Part shown: positions 16,711-25,265 of the stretch, one piece after another | How positions within the stretch are numbered: the stretch's first letter is position 1 | Layout: each line of letters opens with the position of its first letter | NCBI GenBank assembly: GCA_028286365.1 | Contig: JAQBRR010000002.1 | Span: forward strand, 106,165-170,164 | DNA: 64,000 bases | Direction: 5' to 3' | From: Candidatus Saccharimonadota bacterium | Lineage (GTDB): Bacteria > Patescibacteriota > Saccharimonadia > Saccharimonadales > Saccharimonadaceae | Program-made: the position numbers and the translations under genes | Notes under the pieces: generated by a model | What the model saw: only the letters and a program-made list of their open reading frames with translations | The model's database searches: none | What the model was told of the DNA's origin: nothing

Positions 16711-18174
16711 ATGTATCGTCGACCTTCAAAGAAAAAAGAAATAGTAATGCGCGTTATTACCTACACAGCGATGGTTTTGTCGGTTCTGACAATTGTATCC
16801 GTTCTTATTTTTTTGATTCTTGGATACAGAGTTGACACTAATAATGGCAAGATTGAACAAAGTGCACTACTGCAATATGATACAAACCCATCTGGTGCGA
16901 CTGTAACAGTTGACGGAAAGGCTCTCGGATCTAAGACGTCGACCAAGAGTACGGTCCTGGCTGGTGTGCATACCTTTACGATGCAAAAAGATGGCTACGA
17001 ACTGTGGCAAAAAACACTCGACGTAAAGGCAGGCACGCTGACGTGGCTAAATTATACACGACTTGTTCCTAAGAACCTGAAAGCTAAGTCAGTCGCTACT
17101 TACTCTAATATTTATGACAGTCTCGGCACAACCGATGGTAATACTATGATTGTGCAACAATCTGCGATGACACCGACATTTCAGATTGTTGACCTGCGTT
17201 CTGACACTATTAAGTCAACCAACTTTACGATTCCTGCAAACTTTTACAGTGAAGCAACGACACCAGGTATGGTCCACACATTTACACTAAACCAATGGGA
17301 CAGTGGTGGTCGTTACGTGTTAATTCAGCACACTTACGGAGACAAGAAAGAATGGCTTGTGGTTGATACCAAGGATCCAAATGCCACCAAGAATATTACA
17401 ACTCTATTTGATTTAGACCTTACTCAGCTAGTATTTTCTGGTACGAGCGGCAATATACTATATGCATTATCAGGGACTGACCTCAGGCAGCTTGATCTAT
17501 CGGCAGGCACAATATCACGTGCGCTTGTCAGCAACGTTAGCAACTTCTCTCTCTATCAGACGAATGTTATTACCTATGTAGGAACAGATCCAAATGATGC
17601 CAAGAAAACTGTTGTGGGGCTGTACCGCGAGGGTGACAATGCTCCACATGTGTTACGTAGTGTTGTGACGACAGGCGAACCTATACATATTGCTACATCA
17701 CACTACTTTAATAAGGATTACGTTGCTATTTCTCAGGGTAAACAAGTTGATATTACGAGTGGTAGTTATCCTTCATCAAGTAGCGATAGTAGTAGCCTGA
17801 GTGCCTTTGCGACATTCACCTTTTCTACGAATGTTGACAGTATGTCGTTTAGCCCTAAGGGCGATTACCTACTTGTTCAGTCAGGTGCGGACTTTGAGAG
17901 CTATGATATTGAGCATCAGCGCATTACCGACTACACATTAACAACCAGCACTAACGTTGCTGTTCCTCCTGTTAAGTGGCTAGATGATAATCACACATGG
18001 ACGGATTATAACGGCAGTATAGTGATGCGCGAATTTGATGGCGCGAATGCCTCGATACTTAATCCAGTAGCGACTGCTCAGGGTATCGCACTGACACAGA
18101 ATGACAAGTATATCTATAGTATCGGCAAGACTGCGACAGGCTATCAGCTACAACGCGTGCAAATGATACTTTAG
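16711..18174 (+). CDS. PEGA-domain membrane-anchored surface protein
   Basis: 487 aa from the ATG at 16711. Basic N-terminus MYRRPSKKK, one membrane helix, then a PEGA domain (about residues 50-115: YDTNPSGATVTVDGKALGSKT...AGVHTFTMQKDGYELWQKTLDVKAG), followed by about 370 residues that look like a beta-propeller (repeated SGNILYALSG..., FSPKGDYLLVQSG..., NDKYIYSIGK). PEGA domains are found in surface-layer and cell-wall proteins. Probably an exported protein facing the host or medium (inference). Confidence 0.8.
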   Translation: MYRRPSKKKEIVMRVITYTAMVLSVLTIVSVLIFLILGYRVDTNNGKIEQSALLQYDTNPSGATVTVDGKALGSKTSTKSTVLAGVHTFTMQKDGYELWQKTLDVKAGTLTWLNYTRLVPKNLKAKSVATYSNIYDSLGTTDGNTMIVQQSAMTPTFQIVDLRSDTIKSTNFTIPANFYSEATTPGMVHTFTLNQWDSGGRYVLIQHTYGDKKEWLVVDTKDPNATKNITTLFDLDLTQLVFSGTSGNILYALSGTDLRQLDLSAGTISRALVSNVSNFSLYQTNVITYVGTDPNDAKKTVVGLYREGDNAPHVLRSVVTTGEPIHIATSHYFNKDYVAISQGKQVDITSGSYPSSSSDSSSLSAFATFTFSTNVDSMSFSPKGDYLLVQSGADFESYDIEHQRITDYTLTTSTNVAVPPVKWLDDNHTWTDYNGSIVMREFDGANASILNPVATAQGIALTQNDKYIYSIGKTATGYQLQRVQMIL

Positions 18175-18184
18175 AAGAGTCCTC

Positions 18185-18304
18185 CTCCCTTCGCTCTTGT
18201 CCTCTCGAAGATCGCCTTTCACGCCTATAATTTCACGTTTTAGCGACGTAAATTATAGGGCTGCAGTCGCTTTATGATCTTCTCAAGAATAAGAACGAAG
18301 GGAG
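18185..18304. ncRNA. Structured element B (homologous to element A)
   Basis: Three nested helices: CTCCCTTCG (from 18185) with CGAAGGGAG (to 18304); GAAGATC (18207-18213) with GATCTTC (18276-18282); and CCTATAATTT (18224-18233) with AAATTATAGG (18250-18259), extended by ACGT/ACGT. The 7-nt loop TTTAGCG contains AGCG, which can pair with CGCT at 18268-18271, a possible pseudoknot. The core is nearly identical to element A. It fills the gap between two convergent genes and ends 3 bp from the sortase stop codon. It may be a bidirectional terminator, but the conserved single-stranded core argues for more. Confidence 0.6.
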
Positions 18305-18306
18305 AT

Positions 18307-19491
18307 TTAACCTCCGAAGAGTCGTTCGAAGAGTGTTGGTGAGCTGCCAGGGATCTCGGTTGTTGCCTGGTTGGTAGATGTCGTTGGGGCTGCAGTTGAG
18401 GCGGTAGGATCTGGACTGACTTGCTGTGCCGTTATGAGAAGTCTGTGAAGCGCTGTCCCGACTGGTGTACAAGTTAGTAGTGTCAAAACTGGCTGTGTCG
18501 TTTGGTATACTAAAGCGCTGACGTCAGTTGGCTCGACAACCTGTTTCTTGGTAACCGTATAGGTATAGCGGATACTCTGATAATTGACATAAATGCTATC
18601 GCCTACCTCGAGTTTATCGAGTTGTGCAAAGATAAATTTGTAATCACCGCCATCGAGAAGATCATTACTACTGTGTCCCGCTAAGACGGTGTTACCAACT
18701 TGACCTGGGTGGCTGCTGGCACCCGGAATTGCAAATTGTGCAACGCCCTTAGCCATCGCCGCCATCTGTGAATTATAGTCGTTCCCCACGTCGTACAGGA
18801 CTGGGACATCAACGTTAATCTTTGGAATGATGAGAAGTGGATCAGCAGGAACACTGACATTGCTTGATGGGTCAATAACGATGTTCTGAGGATCAATATT
18901 ACCAGGGCTGACGTAGGCCATAACCGTTCCAATGAGGAGCTGGTTATATTGTAAAAACGCAAAGATCAACACAACCAAAACGGCTGCGGTAATTGGTACG
19001 AAGTGACGACTTTTACGAACTTTTTTAGCTGATTCGGTGACACGTGATAATAGTTTCTGGCGGAGGTCAAACAATGCTTCATCCTGCGAAGTGCTCTCAA
19101 GTCGTTCTTGCTCTGCCTGATGTGTAAAGACTGCTTCACGGGTTGTTGGTACAGGGGTAGGCTGTGACTGGATAGTTTGCTTGGCCCGTTCAAGGTGGTG
19201 CGTGTAGTAGCCCTCATAATATTTCTGGTAGTAGGTTTGCCATGCGCTATGGTATTGTTTCCATTGTTCGAGTACTGGTTGCGGATTATCCTCATGTGTT
19301 CGTTCATATGGATTATCCTGCTGGGCTGGCTCAGCACTTGCTGGCTGATCGCTTGGATGGCTGTAGATGTTTTCGATTTGAGCGCGGACGATATTGGCCG
19401 CTGCGGCCTGGCTTGCTGGTACGTCACTAGGCGATTGCTGCGGCGCAGCAGGCGTATTTGCGGGGGTAGTTTGGTTCTCGTCGGGGCTCAT
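18307..19491 (-). CDS. Sortase (class D/E-like) with long N-terminal region
   Basis: 394 aa. Residues 1-165 are Gln/Pro/Ala-rich and probably cytoplasmic, then a membrane helix (about 167-190) and the sortase beta-barrel: catalytic His in LAGHSSN, Cys in LLTCTPVGT and Arg in HRLLITA. It cleaves a sorting motif and joins proteins to a cell-wall or pilin acceptor on the outer membrane face. No LPxTG-type substrate is visible in this window. The unusually long cytoplasmic extension is odd. TACAAT lies about 28 nt upstream and TAGGAA may serve as ribosome site. Confidence 0.88.
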   Translation of the reverse strand: MSPDENQTTPANTPAAPQQSPSDVPASQAAAANIVRAQIENIYSHPSDQPASAEPAQQDNPYERTHEDNPQPVLEQWKQYHSAWQTYYQKYYEGYYTHHLERAKQTIQSQPTPVPTTREAVFTHQAEQERLESTSQDEALFDLRQKLLSRVTESAKKVRKSRHFVPITAAVLVVLIFAFLQYNQLLIGTVMAYVSPGNIDPQNIVIDPSSNVSVPADPLLIIPKINVDVPVLYDVGNDYNSQMAAMAKGVAQFAIPGASSHPGQVGNTVLAGHSSNDLLDGGDYKFIFAQLDKLEVGDSIYVNYQSIRYTYTVTKKQVVEPTDVSALVYQTTQPVLTLLTCTPVGTALHRLLITAQQVSPDPTASTAAPTTSTNQATTEIPGSSPTLFERLFGG

Positions 19492-19577
19492 GTATATAGA
19501 TTCCTAATCAGTTCTATTGTACAATACATTGGTACGAGCCGCTATAACGCCTATGTCTCGCTTCTTTTATATCTAGT

Positions 19578-19664
19578 GCCGCGATGGTGGAATTGGTAGA
19601 CACGCAAGACTCAAAATTTTGTGTTCGCAAGGACGTGCCGGTTCAAGTCCGGCTCGCGGTACCA
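19578..19664 (+). tRNA. tRNA-Leu (CAA)
   Basis: Class II tRNA: acceptor GCCGCGA pairs with TCGCGGT (one G-U), a D-arm with GAATTGGTAGAC, anticodon loop CTCAAAA (anticodon CAA), a long variable arm (GTGTTCGCAAGGACG) typical of Leu, T-arm GGTTCAAGTCC, and encoded ACCA. Confidence 0.95.
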
Positions 19665-19686
19665 GATAGCAAAGAAGTTGTGGGGA

Positions 19687-20472
19687 TTATATGAGGCTTG
19701 CCGTGACGCTTTCGAGCGTCTTTTTTGGATTCCAGAGCCAATAGACTGCAGCCTTTGCCGCAGTATTACCTCGCCAAATTGCCATCGGGTTATCCCACGG
19801 AGTGGACGTCACTTCCCCGCCGCTGGCGACGAGTAGCTGGTCCTTGAATAAAACCGTGATCGATATAGGATATGTGATCGTAAATTTATGAATTGCCTCG
19901 ACGAGGCTGGATAGTTGCATACTAAAGGTTAAAACTTTTGGGTAATAGACGAATTGGAAGAGTTTTTGGAGCTGTGCGAAAGATACTACCAGTAGCGTGT
20001 CAGGGCGTTCTACGACGCTAGAGCTAGCGTTCTTGATGAGATCAACGGCATCGCGCGTAATAGTGAGAGGTCCTGAGTAATCGTGTAGAAAATCTTCGTA
20101 TACAATGGCAGTTTCGCTGTTACGTCCTGCGTCTCCGATCATAAGGACCGCTGTCGCCCAGCCGCCGAGAGCTTTCATCTCGGTAATTGAGTCCTTGGCA
20201 AGGCTGCCTGACGGGTTGGTTGCACCATAAATCACGTCGGTCATAATCGGTGGAATTGATTTCTTGAGCCCATCGGGTAGTAGCACGCGTATCTCACCTA
20301 CCCCAGCCTGCGAGCTGATTCCATAAGCTTCGGCTACGCCCGAAAAGCCAAGCTTATTACCACCTATAATACCGAGGCGTCCTGACTGAGAACGCTGTTC
20401 GGGCTTGCTCCACTCAATATTGGGATATAGGGCGTTGCCAGCAGTTTGTTTGTGCCAATACGGGTGCTCCAT
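19687..20472 (-). CDS. Ribokinase-like protein, possibly NAD(P)H-hydrate dehydratase (NnrD-like)
   Basis: 261 aa. RLGIIGGNKLGFSGVAEAYGISSQAGVGEIRVLLPD corresponds to the first beta-alpha unit of the YjeF C-terminal/NnrD domain (usually GGS..Y.GA...A...GAG.v.v), and GGWATAVLMIGDAGRNSET to its GPG loop region. ADP/ATP-dependent dehydration of damaged NAD(P)HX is the family reaction. The match is divergent and the usual GTGD motif near the C-terminus (here LLVASGGEVTSTPWDNP) is altered, so activity is uncertain. TACACT 9 nt before the ATG. Confidence 0.55.
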   Translation of the reverse strand: MEHPYWHKQTAGNALYPNIEWSKPEQRSQSGRLGIIGGNKLGFSGVAEAYGISSQAGVGEIRVLLPDGLKKSIPPIMTDVIYGATNPSGSLAKDSITEMKALGGWATAVLMIGDAGRNSETAIVYEDFLHDYSGPLTITRDAVDLIKNASSSVVERPDTLLVVSFAQLQKLFQFVYYPKVLTFSMQLSSLVEAIHKFTITYPISITVLFKDQLLVASGGEVTSTPWDNPMAIWRGNTAAKAAVYWLWNPKKTLESVTASLI

Positions 20473-20481
20473 GATTATTTA

Positions 20482-20487
20482 AGTGTA
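20482..20487 (-). promoter_or_regulatory. -10 box of the NnrD-like gene
   Basis: TACACT on the minus strand, 9 nt before the ATG at 20472; divergent from the box at 20507. Confidence 0.45.
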
Positions 20488-20506
20488 GCACTCCAGCGCA
20501 TAGGGG

Positions 20507-20512
20507 TATAAT
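20507..20512 (+). promoter_or_regulatory. -10 box of the 141-aa gene
   Basis: TATAAT, 6 nt before the ATG at 20519; leaderless type. Confidence 0.6.
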
Positions 20513-20518
20513 AGATGA

Positions 20519-20944
20519 ATGGATAAAGATCTTGATGAATACAGGAATCAAACGACTCATCGTATCAATCTGATTGAAAAAGACCTAGGGAATGCTAAAG
20601 CGGCAGAACATGCACGGCTAGTCAGTGAGGCGCGTAGTATATTTGAGTATCACACGATTCGGGTGCGTGATTTTCAGCACGAACGGCTCATTCATCTGAT
20701 AGTGACGCTCTTTTTTGCAGGCCTATGGATACTATCTGCAGGCGGCGGGCTGTATGCACTGACACTTGCAGCTGATCCAAGTGGTCCAATGCTGAATATT
20801 TTGGCATGGATATTATGTCCTTTGCTACTTCTGGTCGAACTATTCTACGTAAGACATTATTACAAACTAGAAAACGGTACGCAGGCTCTATATCAGCTAA
20901 CGAAGAGATTACATACGATTCTTAATACTTCGACTGAAGATTAG
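20519..20944 (+). CDS. Hypothetical two-helix membrane protein
   Basis: 141 aa. The charged, helical N-terminal region (residues 1-55) is followed by two membrane helices (about 62-82 and 92-112) and a short helical tail. Not recognised. The stop shares the four bases TTAG with the stop of the convergent HAD gene. Confidence 0.65.
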   Translation: MDKDLDEYRNQTTHRINLIEKDLGNAKAAEHARLVSEARSIFEYHTIRVRDFQHERLIHLIVTLFFAGLWILSAGGGLYALTLAADPSGPMLNILAWILCPLLLLVELFYVRHYYKLENGTQALYQLTKRLHTILNTSTED

Positions 20945-21651
20945 GATAAAACGTAGAGTCCGTCTGAATTTTTCTCGAGAGTGTATGCCATGCTTTTACG
21001 CTCAACAACAATTTTCCAACCCTTTTCCTTGGCGATAGCGAGTAGTTTACTGTCTGGATTAAATGCAATTGGATTATCGACGAGTTCGAGCATTCCGGCG
21101 TCGCCCGATGTATCCCCCACTGCGTAAGAATCATGCCAATCGAGGCCGTGTTCGGCAACAACTTGTTTAAGGAGCGTGTCTTTTTGGCCGTAAATTTCAC
21201 GCTTGATCGCGACGAGTTTGTCATCACTAAATTCGTAATCGAGGCCGAGTGCAATGTCGATCTTGTAGGTACGTGCGAATCGTTCAACGAGTGTTTGTTG
21301 GGAGCCGCTAATGACGATGGTCGTGTAACCTTGGGACTGCAACTCTCGAAGGAGATCACGGGTATAGTGGTAAAGAACTTTCCCTTTTACAGTGATAATT
21401 CGATCAGATATTTCCTCGAGAAGTTGCTTGTCGATACCGACAATGCCAACATTAAGTGCCTTAACCAGACCGGTCTCGTATACACTCCAATCTAAGCTAC
21501 CCTGGCGCCATTTTTTGCGGTCTTCGAGCACAGGATGCGCGATTGATGCATCAATAACGCCTGCTTCAACCAACTCATCAAATAGTTCGTGAAAGAATTG
21601 CCAGTGAAAGATCGTCCCATCGATATCAAAGACGGCGAATTTTTTGCTCAT
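20941..21651 (-). CDS. HAD-IB family phosphatase (SerB-like)
   Basis: 236 aa. VFDIDGTIFHWQ (motif I, nucleophile and acid DxD), VISGSQQTLVERF (motif II) and AVGDTSGDAGMLELVD (motif IV) define the HAD-IB group, which includes phosphoserine phosphatase and lysophosphatidate-type phosphatases. Substrate unknown. It overlaps the end of xth by 4 bp and has GAAGGT upstream as ribosome site, so it is cotranscribed with xth. Confidence 0.85.
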   Translation of the reverse strand: MSKKFAVFDIDGTIFHWQFFHELFDELVEAGVIDASIAHPVLEDRKKWRQGSLDWSVYETGLVKALNVGIVGIDKQLLEEISDRIITVKGKVLYHYTRDLLRELQSQGYTTIVISGSQQTLVERFARTYKIDIALGLDYEFSDDKLVAIKREIYGQKDTLLKQVVAEHGLDWHDSYAVGDTSGDAGMLELVDNPIAFNPDSKLLAIAKEKGWKIVVERKSMAYTLEKNSDGLYVLS

Positions 21652-22448
21652 ACCTTCAGCTCTATACTAACGGGACAGTGATCAGAACCAAGGATGTCAG
21701 GATGAATAGCTGCGTCTACTACCATGCCTGCGATAGATTTACTTGCGAGCCAATAGTCAATTCTCCAACCGATATTACGAGCCCTAGCGTTTGCCCAGTG
21801 TGTCCACCAAGTATAGGCGTCCGCAGTATCGGGATGAGATGCACGAAATGTGTCGATGAAGTCGGCCTTTTCAAATGTATCGAAACCCTCGCGTTCTTCA
21901 TTGGTAAAACCGTGTTTACCAATATTTGCCTTCGGGTTGGCAAGGTCAATTTCGCTGTGTGCGACGTTGAGGTCTCCGCAGAATACAACTGGTTTTGTTT
22001 TTTCTAAGTCTTGAACGTGTTCTAGGAAGGCTGGGTCCCACTGTTTATGACGGAGTTCAAGTCGAGAAAGATCACCCTTTGAGTTCGGTGTATATACGGT
22101 TACAACCCAAAACTTCTCAAATTCGGCTGAAATAACCCGACCTTCCTTGCTTGGGTCACCGTAACTATCACCTGCAAGTTTATATTTCTTGGCGATATCG
22201 TCCGTGAATCCATTAATGACGGTGAGAGGTTTGGTTTTACTAAAAATCGCCGTACCGCTATAGCCTGCCTTGTCGGCGCTATTCCAATATTGTTCATAGC
22301 CAGGCAGATCAATCTCAACCTGGTCTTGCTTGGCCTTAGTCTCTTGTAAACACAAGATATCAGGCTGATGGTCAGCGATAAATGATTGAAAAGTTCCTTT
22401 ATTGAGAACTGCACGAATCCCATTTACATTCCACGAATATAGTTTCAT
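21648..22448 (-). CDS. xth: Exodeoxyribonuclease III
   Basis: 266 aa, family-typical. MKLYSWNVNGIRAV (Asn), DILCLQETKA (catalytic Glu), FCGDLNVAHSEIDLANP (Asp/Asn pair) and GSDHCPVSIEL (His) are the ExoIII motifs. AP endonuclease and 3'-5' exonuclease in base-excision repair. TATAAT 6 nt before the ATG. Confidence 0.95.
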   Translation of the reverse strand: MKLYSWNVNGIRAVLNKGTFQSFIADHQPDILCLQETKAKQDQVEIDLPGYEQYWNSADKAGYSGTAIFSKTKPLTVINGFTDDIAKKYKLAGDSYGDPSKEGRVISAEFEKFWVVTVYTPNSKGDLSRLELRHKQWDPAFLEHVQDLEKTKPVVFCGDLNVAHSEIDLANPKANIGKHGFTNEEREGFDTFEKADFIDTFRASHPDTADAYTWWTHWANARARNIGWRIDYWLASKSIAGMVVDAAIHPDILGSDHCPVSIELKV

Positions 22449-22454
22449 ATCCTT

Positions 22455-22460
22455 ATTATA
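22455..22460 (-). promoter_or_regulatory. -10 box of xth
   Basis: TATAAT on the minus strand, 6 nt before the ATG at 22448; leaderless type. Confidence 0.6.
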
Positions 22461-22463
22461 ACC

Positions 22464-22946
22464 CTATACGTTTTTCATCGCGCGACTGGCTTCGCGTTCC
22501 TGATCGCGGCGTTTGAGTGTTTCGCGTTTGTCGTAATTCTTTTTACCTTTACCAAGTGCGATGACGACCTTGATATAGCGACCCTTTGTGAGAAGTCTGA
22601 GGGGTACGATTGTCATACCTGTTTGTTTGCGGGCGTATAACTCGTCGATTTGTTTGCGCTTGGCGAGAAGTTTACGCGGAGCGGTGTCGATCGTCCGAGC
22701 GCCAGGCTTATTTTTTTCATTAATTTTGAGGCTAAAGCTCGCATTATTGAGCCATAGTTCACCAACCCGAACCGTGACAAATGAACCTTTAAGCTGGATG
22801 TGTCCATCACGAGCGGCACGAGTTTCGGGTCCGGTTAAGGCAATACCAACGACTAATTCCTCGTTTGAAGCGATCGCATAGTCAAAAGTCGCTCGCTTGT
22901 TGACGATCGCAGATGGACGTTTGATCGGCTTTTTCTTGGTTGCCAT
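22464..22946 (-). CDS. smpB: SsrA-binding protein SmpB
   Basis: 160 aa from the ATG at 22946 (MATKKKPIKRPS). FDYAIASNEELVVGIALTGPETRAARDG, the INEKNKPGARTIDTAPRKLLAKRKQID block and a basic tail (ALGKGKKNYDKRETLKRRDQ) are family hallmarks. It carries tmRNA to stalled ribosomes for trans-translation; no tmRNA gene is seen in this window. The longer open frame (to 23129) would run into the glycosyltransferase gene and is rejected. TACAAT 9 nt before the ATG. Confidence 0.95.
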   Translation of the reverse strand: MATKKKPIKRPSAIVNKRATFDYAIASNEELVVGIALTGPETRAARDGHIQLKGSFVTVRVGELWLNNASFSLKINEKNKPGARTIDTAPRKLLAKRKQIDELYARKQTGMTIVPLRLLTKGRYIKVVIALGKGKKNYDKRETLKRRDQEREASRAMKNV

Positions 22947-22953
22947 GATAGGT

Positions 22954-24042
22954 CTATTGTAACAGAGATGTAATAGCCGTGAGCAGTGTTGTTGCCGAGG
23001 TGTCCCAGCTGTACTGCTTGACGTGTTTTTTGCCTTCGCGGGAGAGTGATTCGCGAAGTTCACGGTCATCGAGCTGTTTGATCTTCTGAGCAAAATCAGC
23101 AGGATCGTGTGCGTCGAAGAACAATGCACCCTTTTCCCCTGCTACCTCGTGGAAAACTGGCATGTCAGTTAGGACGGTCGGAACGCCCAATGTGTGGGCC
23201 TCGACAACTGGAAGTCCGAAGCCTTCATCGAGGCTAGCGCTTGCAAGGACTGCATTGTCGGCAAGTAGTTCTGCGTATTTTTGATCGCTAACGCCTTTGT
23301 GCCAAATAACTTTGGCTCCCTCGGGAATCATTGCAACAAGTTCTCGGTAACGTTCTTCTGGCGGTAAATGACTAAGAAGATGCAATGTGTACTCGGGTAA
23401 GTATTTCATGCCTTTTATAAGAGTCTCAACGTTTTTGTAGCTAATAAATGCACCCATGTAGACGATATTGCGCGGTGCATGTTTGCCGATATCAGGAAGC
23501 TTATCAAGTAGTTTTTCGAGATGCCTTGGGGCGTTCGGTGTGACGATGATTGGTCTTTTCGTGAGGTTGGCTACTTCGAATTCTTTCTTGGCTGATTCAC
23601 TGACTGTATTAACGATATCTGCAGAGTCTAAGGTAATACGCATCGGTATATTTGTCGTATAAAAAGCTCGCCATCCGACGCGAACAATCTTGTTTCTAAT
23701 ATCAAGTGGTGGTTCGGGATGGTGTACATAGATCATATCGTGTGACGTCAGGATAAGTTTGAACTTGCGACCAAAAGTCCCCATGCTAAATAAAGGTGAA
23801 AAAACGACATCGGGTTTAAACTTATTGAGAATAATAGAGGTAAATGGCTCGAGCGGTGAGATTGGCGGATGAATCTTTACGAATTCAGCATTATCTGGTA
23901 AAAATGCCAATTGTTTTTCGTCACTGATGATAAATGTTAATTTTGTTTGTTTGGCGAGTGCGTTTGCGAGCTCTGTTGTGTAGCGGCTAATGCCGTCATG
24001 AAAATCTGGTCGTATGTAACGGGCGTCGTAAAATAGTTTCAT
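22954..24042 (-). CDS. GT4-family glycosyltransferase
   Basis: 362 aa from MKLFYDARYIRPDFHDGISRYTTELANAL, typical of GT-B, family 4 enzymes. The C-terminal Rossmann half has YMGAFISYKNVETLIKGM, the ASASLDEGFGLPVVEAHTLGVPTVLTD donor-binding motif (ExxxxxxGxP with the catalytic Glu) and EVAGEKGALFF. Acceptor unknown; may build envelope glycolipid or polysaccharide. An upstream start at 24075 is rejected because TACAAT lies 9 nt before 24042. It is divergent from a second GT4 gene. Confidence 0.88.
   Translation of the reverse strand: MKLFYDARYIRPDFHDGISRYTTELANALAKQTKLTFIISDEKQLAFLPDNAEFVKIHPPISPLEPFTSIILNKFKPDVVFSPLFSMGTFGRKFKLILTSHDMIYVHHPEPPLDIRNKIVRVGWRAFYTTNIPMRITLDSADIVNTVSESAKKEFEVANLTKRPIIVTPNAPRHLEKLLDKLPDIGKHAPRNIVYMGAFISYKNVETLIKGMKYLPEYTLHLLSHLPPEERYRELVAMIPEGAKVIWHKGVSDQKYAELLADNAVLASASLDEGFGLPVVEAHTLGVPTVLTDMPVFHEVAGEKGALFFDAHDPADFAQKIKQLDDRELRESLSREGKKHVKQYSWDTSATTLLTAITSLLQ
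22956..22961 (-). promoter_or_regulatory. -10 box of smpB
   Basis: TACAAT on the minus strand, 9 nt before the SmpB ATG, located inside the last codons of the upstream glycosyltransferase gene. Confidence 0.5.
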
Positions 24043-24051
24043 AATAAGTTT

Positions 24052-24057
24052 ATTGTA
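24052..24057 (-). promoter_or_regulatory. -10 box of the minus-strand GT4 gene
   Basis: TACAAT on the minus strand, 9 nt before the ATG at 24042. Confidence 0.5.
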
Positions 24058-24087
24058 GCATGAGTAATATACCAAAACTCGCCGTGA

Positions 24088-24093
24088 TATAAT
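24088..24093 (+). promoter_or_regulatory. -10 box of the plus-strand GT4 gene
   Basis: TATAAT, 8 nt before the ATG at 24102; leaderless type, divergent from the box at 24052. Confidence 0.6.
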
Positions 24094-24101
24094 TAAGCCA
24101 T

Positions 24102-25265
24102 ATGAAAATCTTGATTGCTGCGGATCTCTACTTCCCTGTTATCAATGGCGTGGCGACATTTAGTCGTAATCTCGCTAAGGGCCTAGCCAATCGTGGTCAT
24201 GAAGTCCTTGTTATTGCACCGAGTCAAACGGGTCGACGCTACAAGGAAGTTGATGGTAATTATGTTGTAACTCGTACTATTTCGGTACCAATGCCTTTGT
24301 ATCAAAATATTAAAGTGTCACTGACCCCGATGCGTGAAGTGAAGAAAATTATTGATGAGTTTGATCCAGATGTTATCCATATCCAAATGCTTATGTGGAT
24401 TGGTCAAGCAACGATGAAATATGGTAATAAAGTCGGCATTCCGATTGTTAGCACTAACCACGCAATGCCAGAAAACTTGATGGATAACTTGAAGTTGCTT
24501 GCCCCAGTCGCGAGGCCGATTAACTACATGCTCCGTGACTATGGACGACGCTTTCATTCCAAGGCTGATTTCGTAACAATGCCAACGCAATCAGCAATTG
24601 GAATGTTCAGAGTTGCCGAGAAGATGAATGTGCCGATGAAAGCTGTCTCAAATGGTATTGATCTCAGTCGCTTTACAGACGAAAAAGCACCAGATAGTAT
24701 CTACGAGAAGTATAATCTTCCTACCGATATACCAATCGTTACTTATGTGGGGCGAACTGATGCTGAAAAGCATATCTGGGCACTCATTAAAGGTTTTGCA
24801 CGCGCTCTAAAAACAGTCAAAGCGCATCTGTTAATTGTTGGAGACGGCAGTGATGCGGATAATCTCAAAGCACTCGTAAAAGACCTTGGTATTAAAGATT
24901 CCGTGACGTTTGCTGGACGCGTACCTGAGGAAGATTTGGCACCGTTACACCAAGTTGGAAAAATATTTGCAATGCCTTCTCCTATGGAGCTACAAAGCAT
25001 CGCGACACTTGAAGCGATGGCTAGTGGCAAGCCAGTTGTTGCAATTGATGCGGGAGCACTGAAGGAACTTTGTCATGATCAAAAGAATGGCTTTTTGTGT
25101 GAACAAGATAATGACGAACAAATTGGTGATGCGATTGCTAAGATCCTCACTGACCCGGAACTGCAAAAGAAATTCTCAGCCGAGAGTCTTCGTATTGCTC
25201 GGGAAAACGATCTCGACTTTACACTTGATCAGTTCCTCAAGATTTACGCCGATCTTATACACTAA
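24102..25265 (+). CDS. GT4-family glycosyltransferase (diacylglycerol glycosyltransferase-like)
   Basis: 387 aa. The N-terminus MKILIAADLYFPVINGVATFSRNLAKGLANRGHEV, then DPDVIHIQ, and in the second half TYVGRTDAEKHIWALIKGFARA and MPSPMELQSIATLEAMASGKPVVAIDAG. This pattern (P.nGV..s....a..L..rGHeV) matches glycolipid-forming GT4 enzymes such as 1,2-diacylglycerol 3-glucosyltransferases and PimB-like mannosyltransferases. The donor motif ExxxxxxG has SIATLEAM. Lipid acceptor is inferred, not shown. Its stop codon lies at the edge of structured element C. Confidence 0.88.
   Translation: MKILIAADLYFPVINGVATFSRNLAKGLANRGHEVLVIAPSQTGRRYKEVDGNYVVTRTISVPMPLYQNIKVSLTPMREVKKIIDEFDPDVIHIQMLMWIGQATMKYGNKVGIPIVSTNHAMPENLMDNLKLLAPVARPINYMLRDYGRRFHSKADFVTMPTQSAIGMFRVAEKMNVPMKAVSNGIDLSRFTDEKAPDSIYEKYNLPTDIPIVTYVGRTDAEKHIWALIKGFARALKTVKAHLLIVGDGSDADNLKALVKDLGIKDSVTFAGRVPEEDLAPLHQVGKIFAMPSPMELQSIATLEAMASGKPVVAIDAGALKELCHDQKNGFLCEQDNDEQIGDAIAKILTDPELQKKFSAESLRIARENDLDFTLDQFLKIYADLIH

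Noticed and set aside
18386-18396. GGGGCTGCAGT inside the sortase gene, like the core of elements A and B
   Set aside because: Only 10-11 bases match and it is coding sequence; no stems around it.
18307-19491. LPxTG-type sortase substrates among the surface proteins of the window
   Set aside because: The C-termini of the proteins at 28902, 44478, 47604 and 54511 lack LPxTG, a hydrophobic segment and a basic tail.
22947-23129. Longer N-terminus for SmpB
   Set aside because: It would overlap the glycosyltransferase gene on the same strand; the family starts at MATKKKPIK, and TACAAT precedes that ATG.
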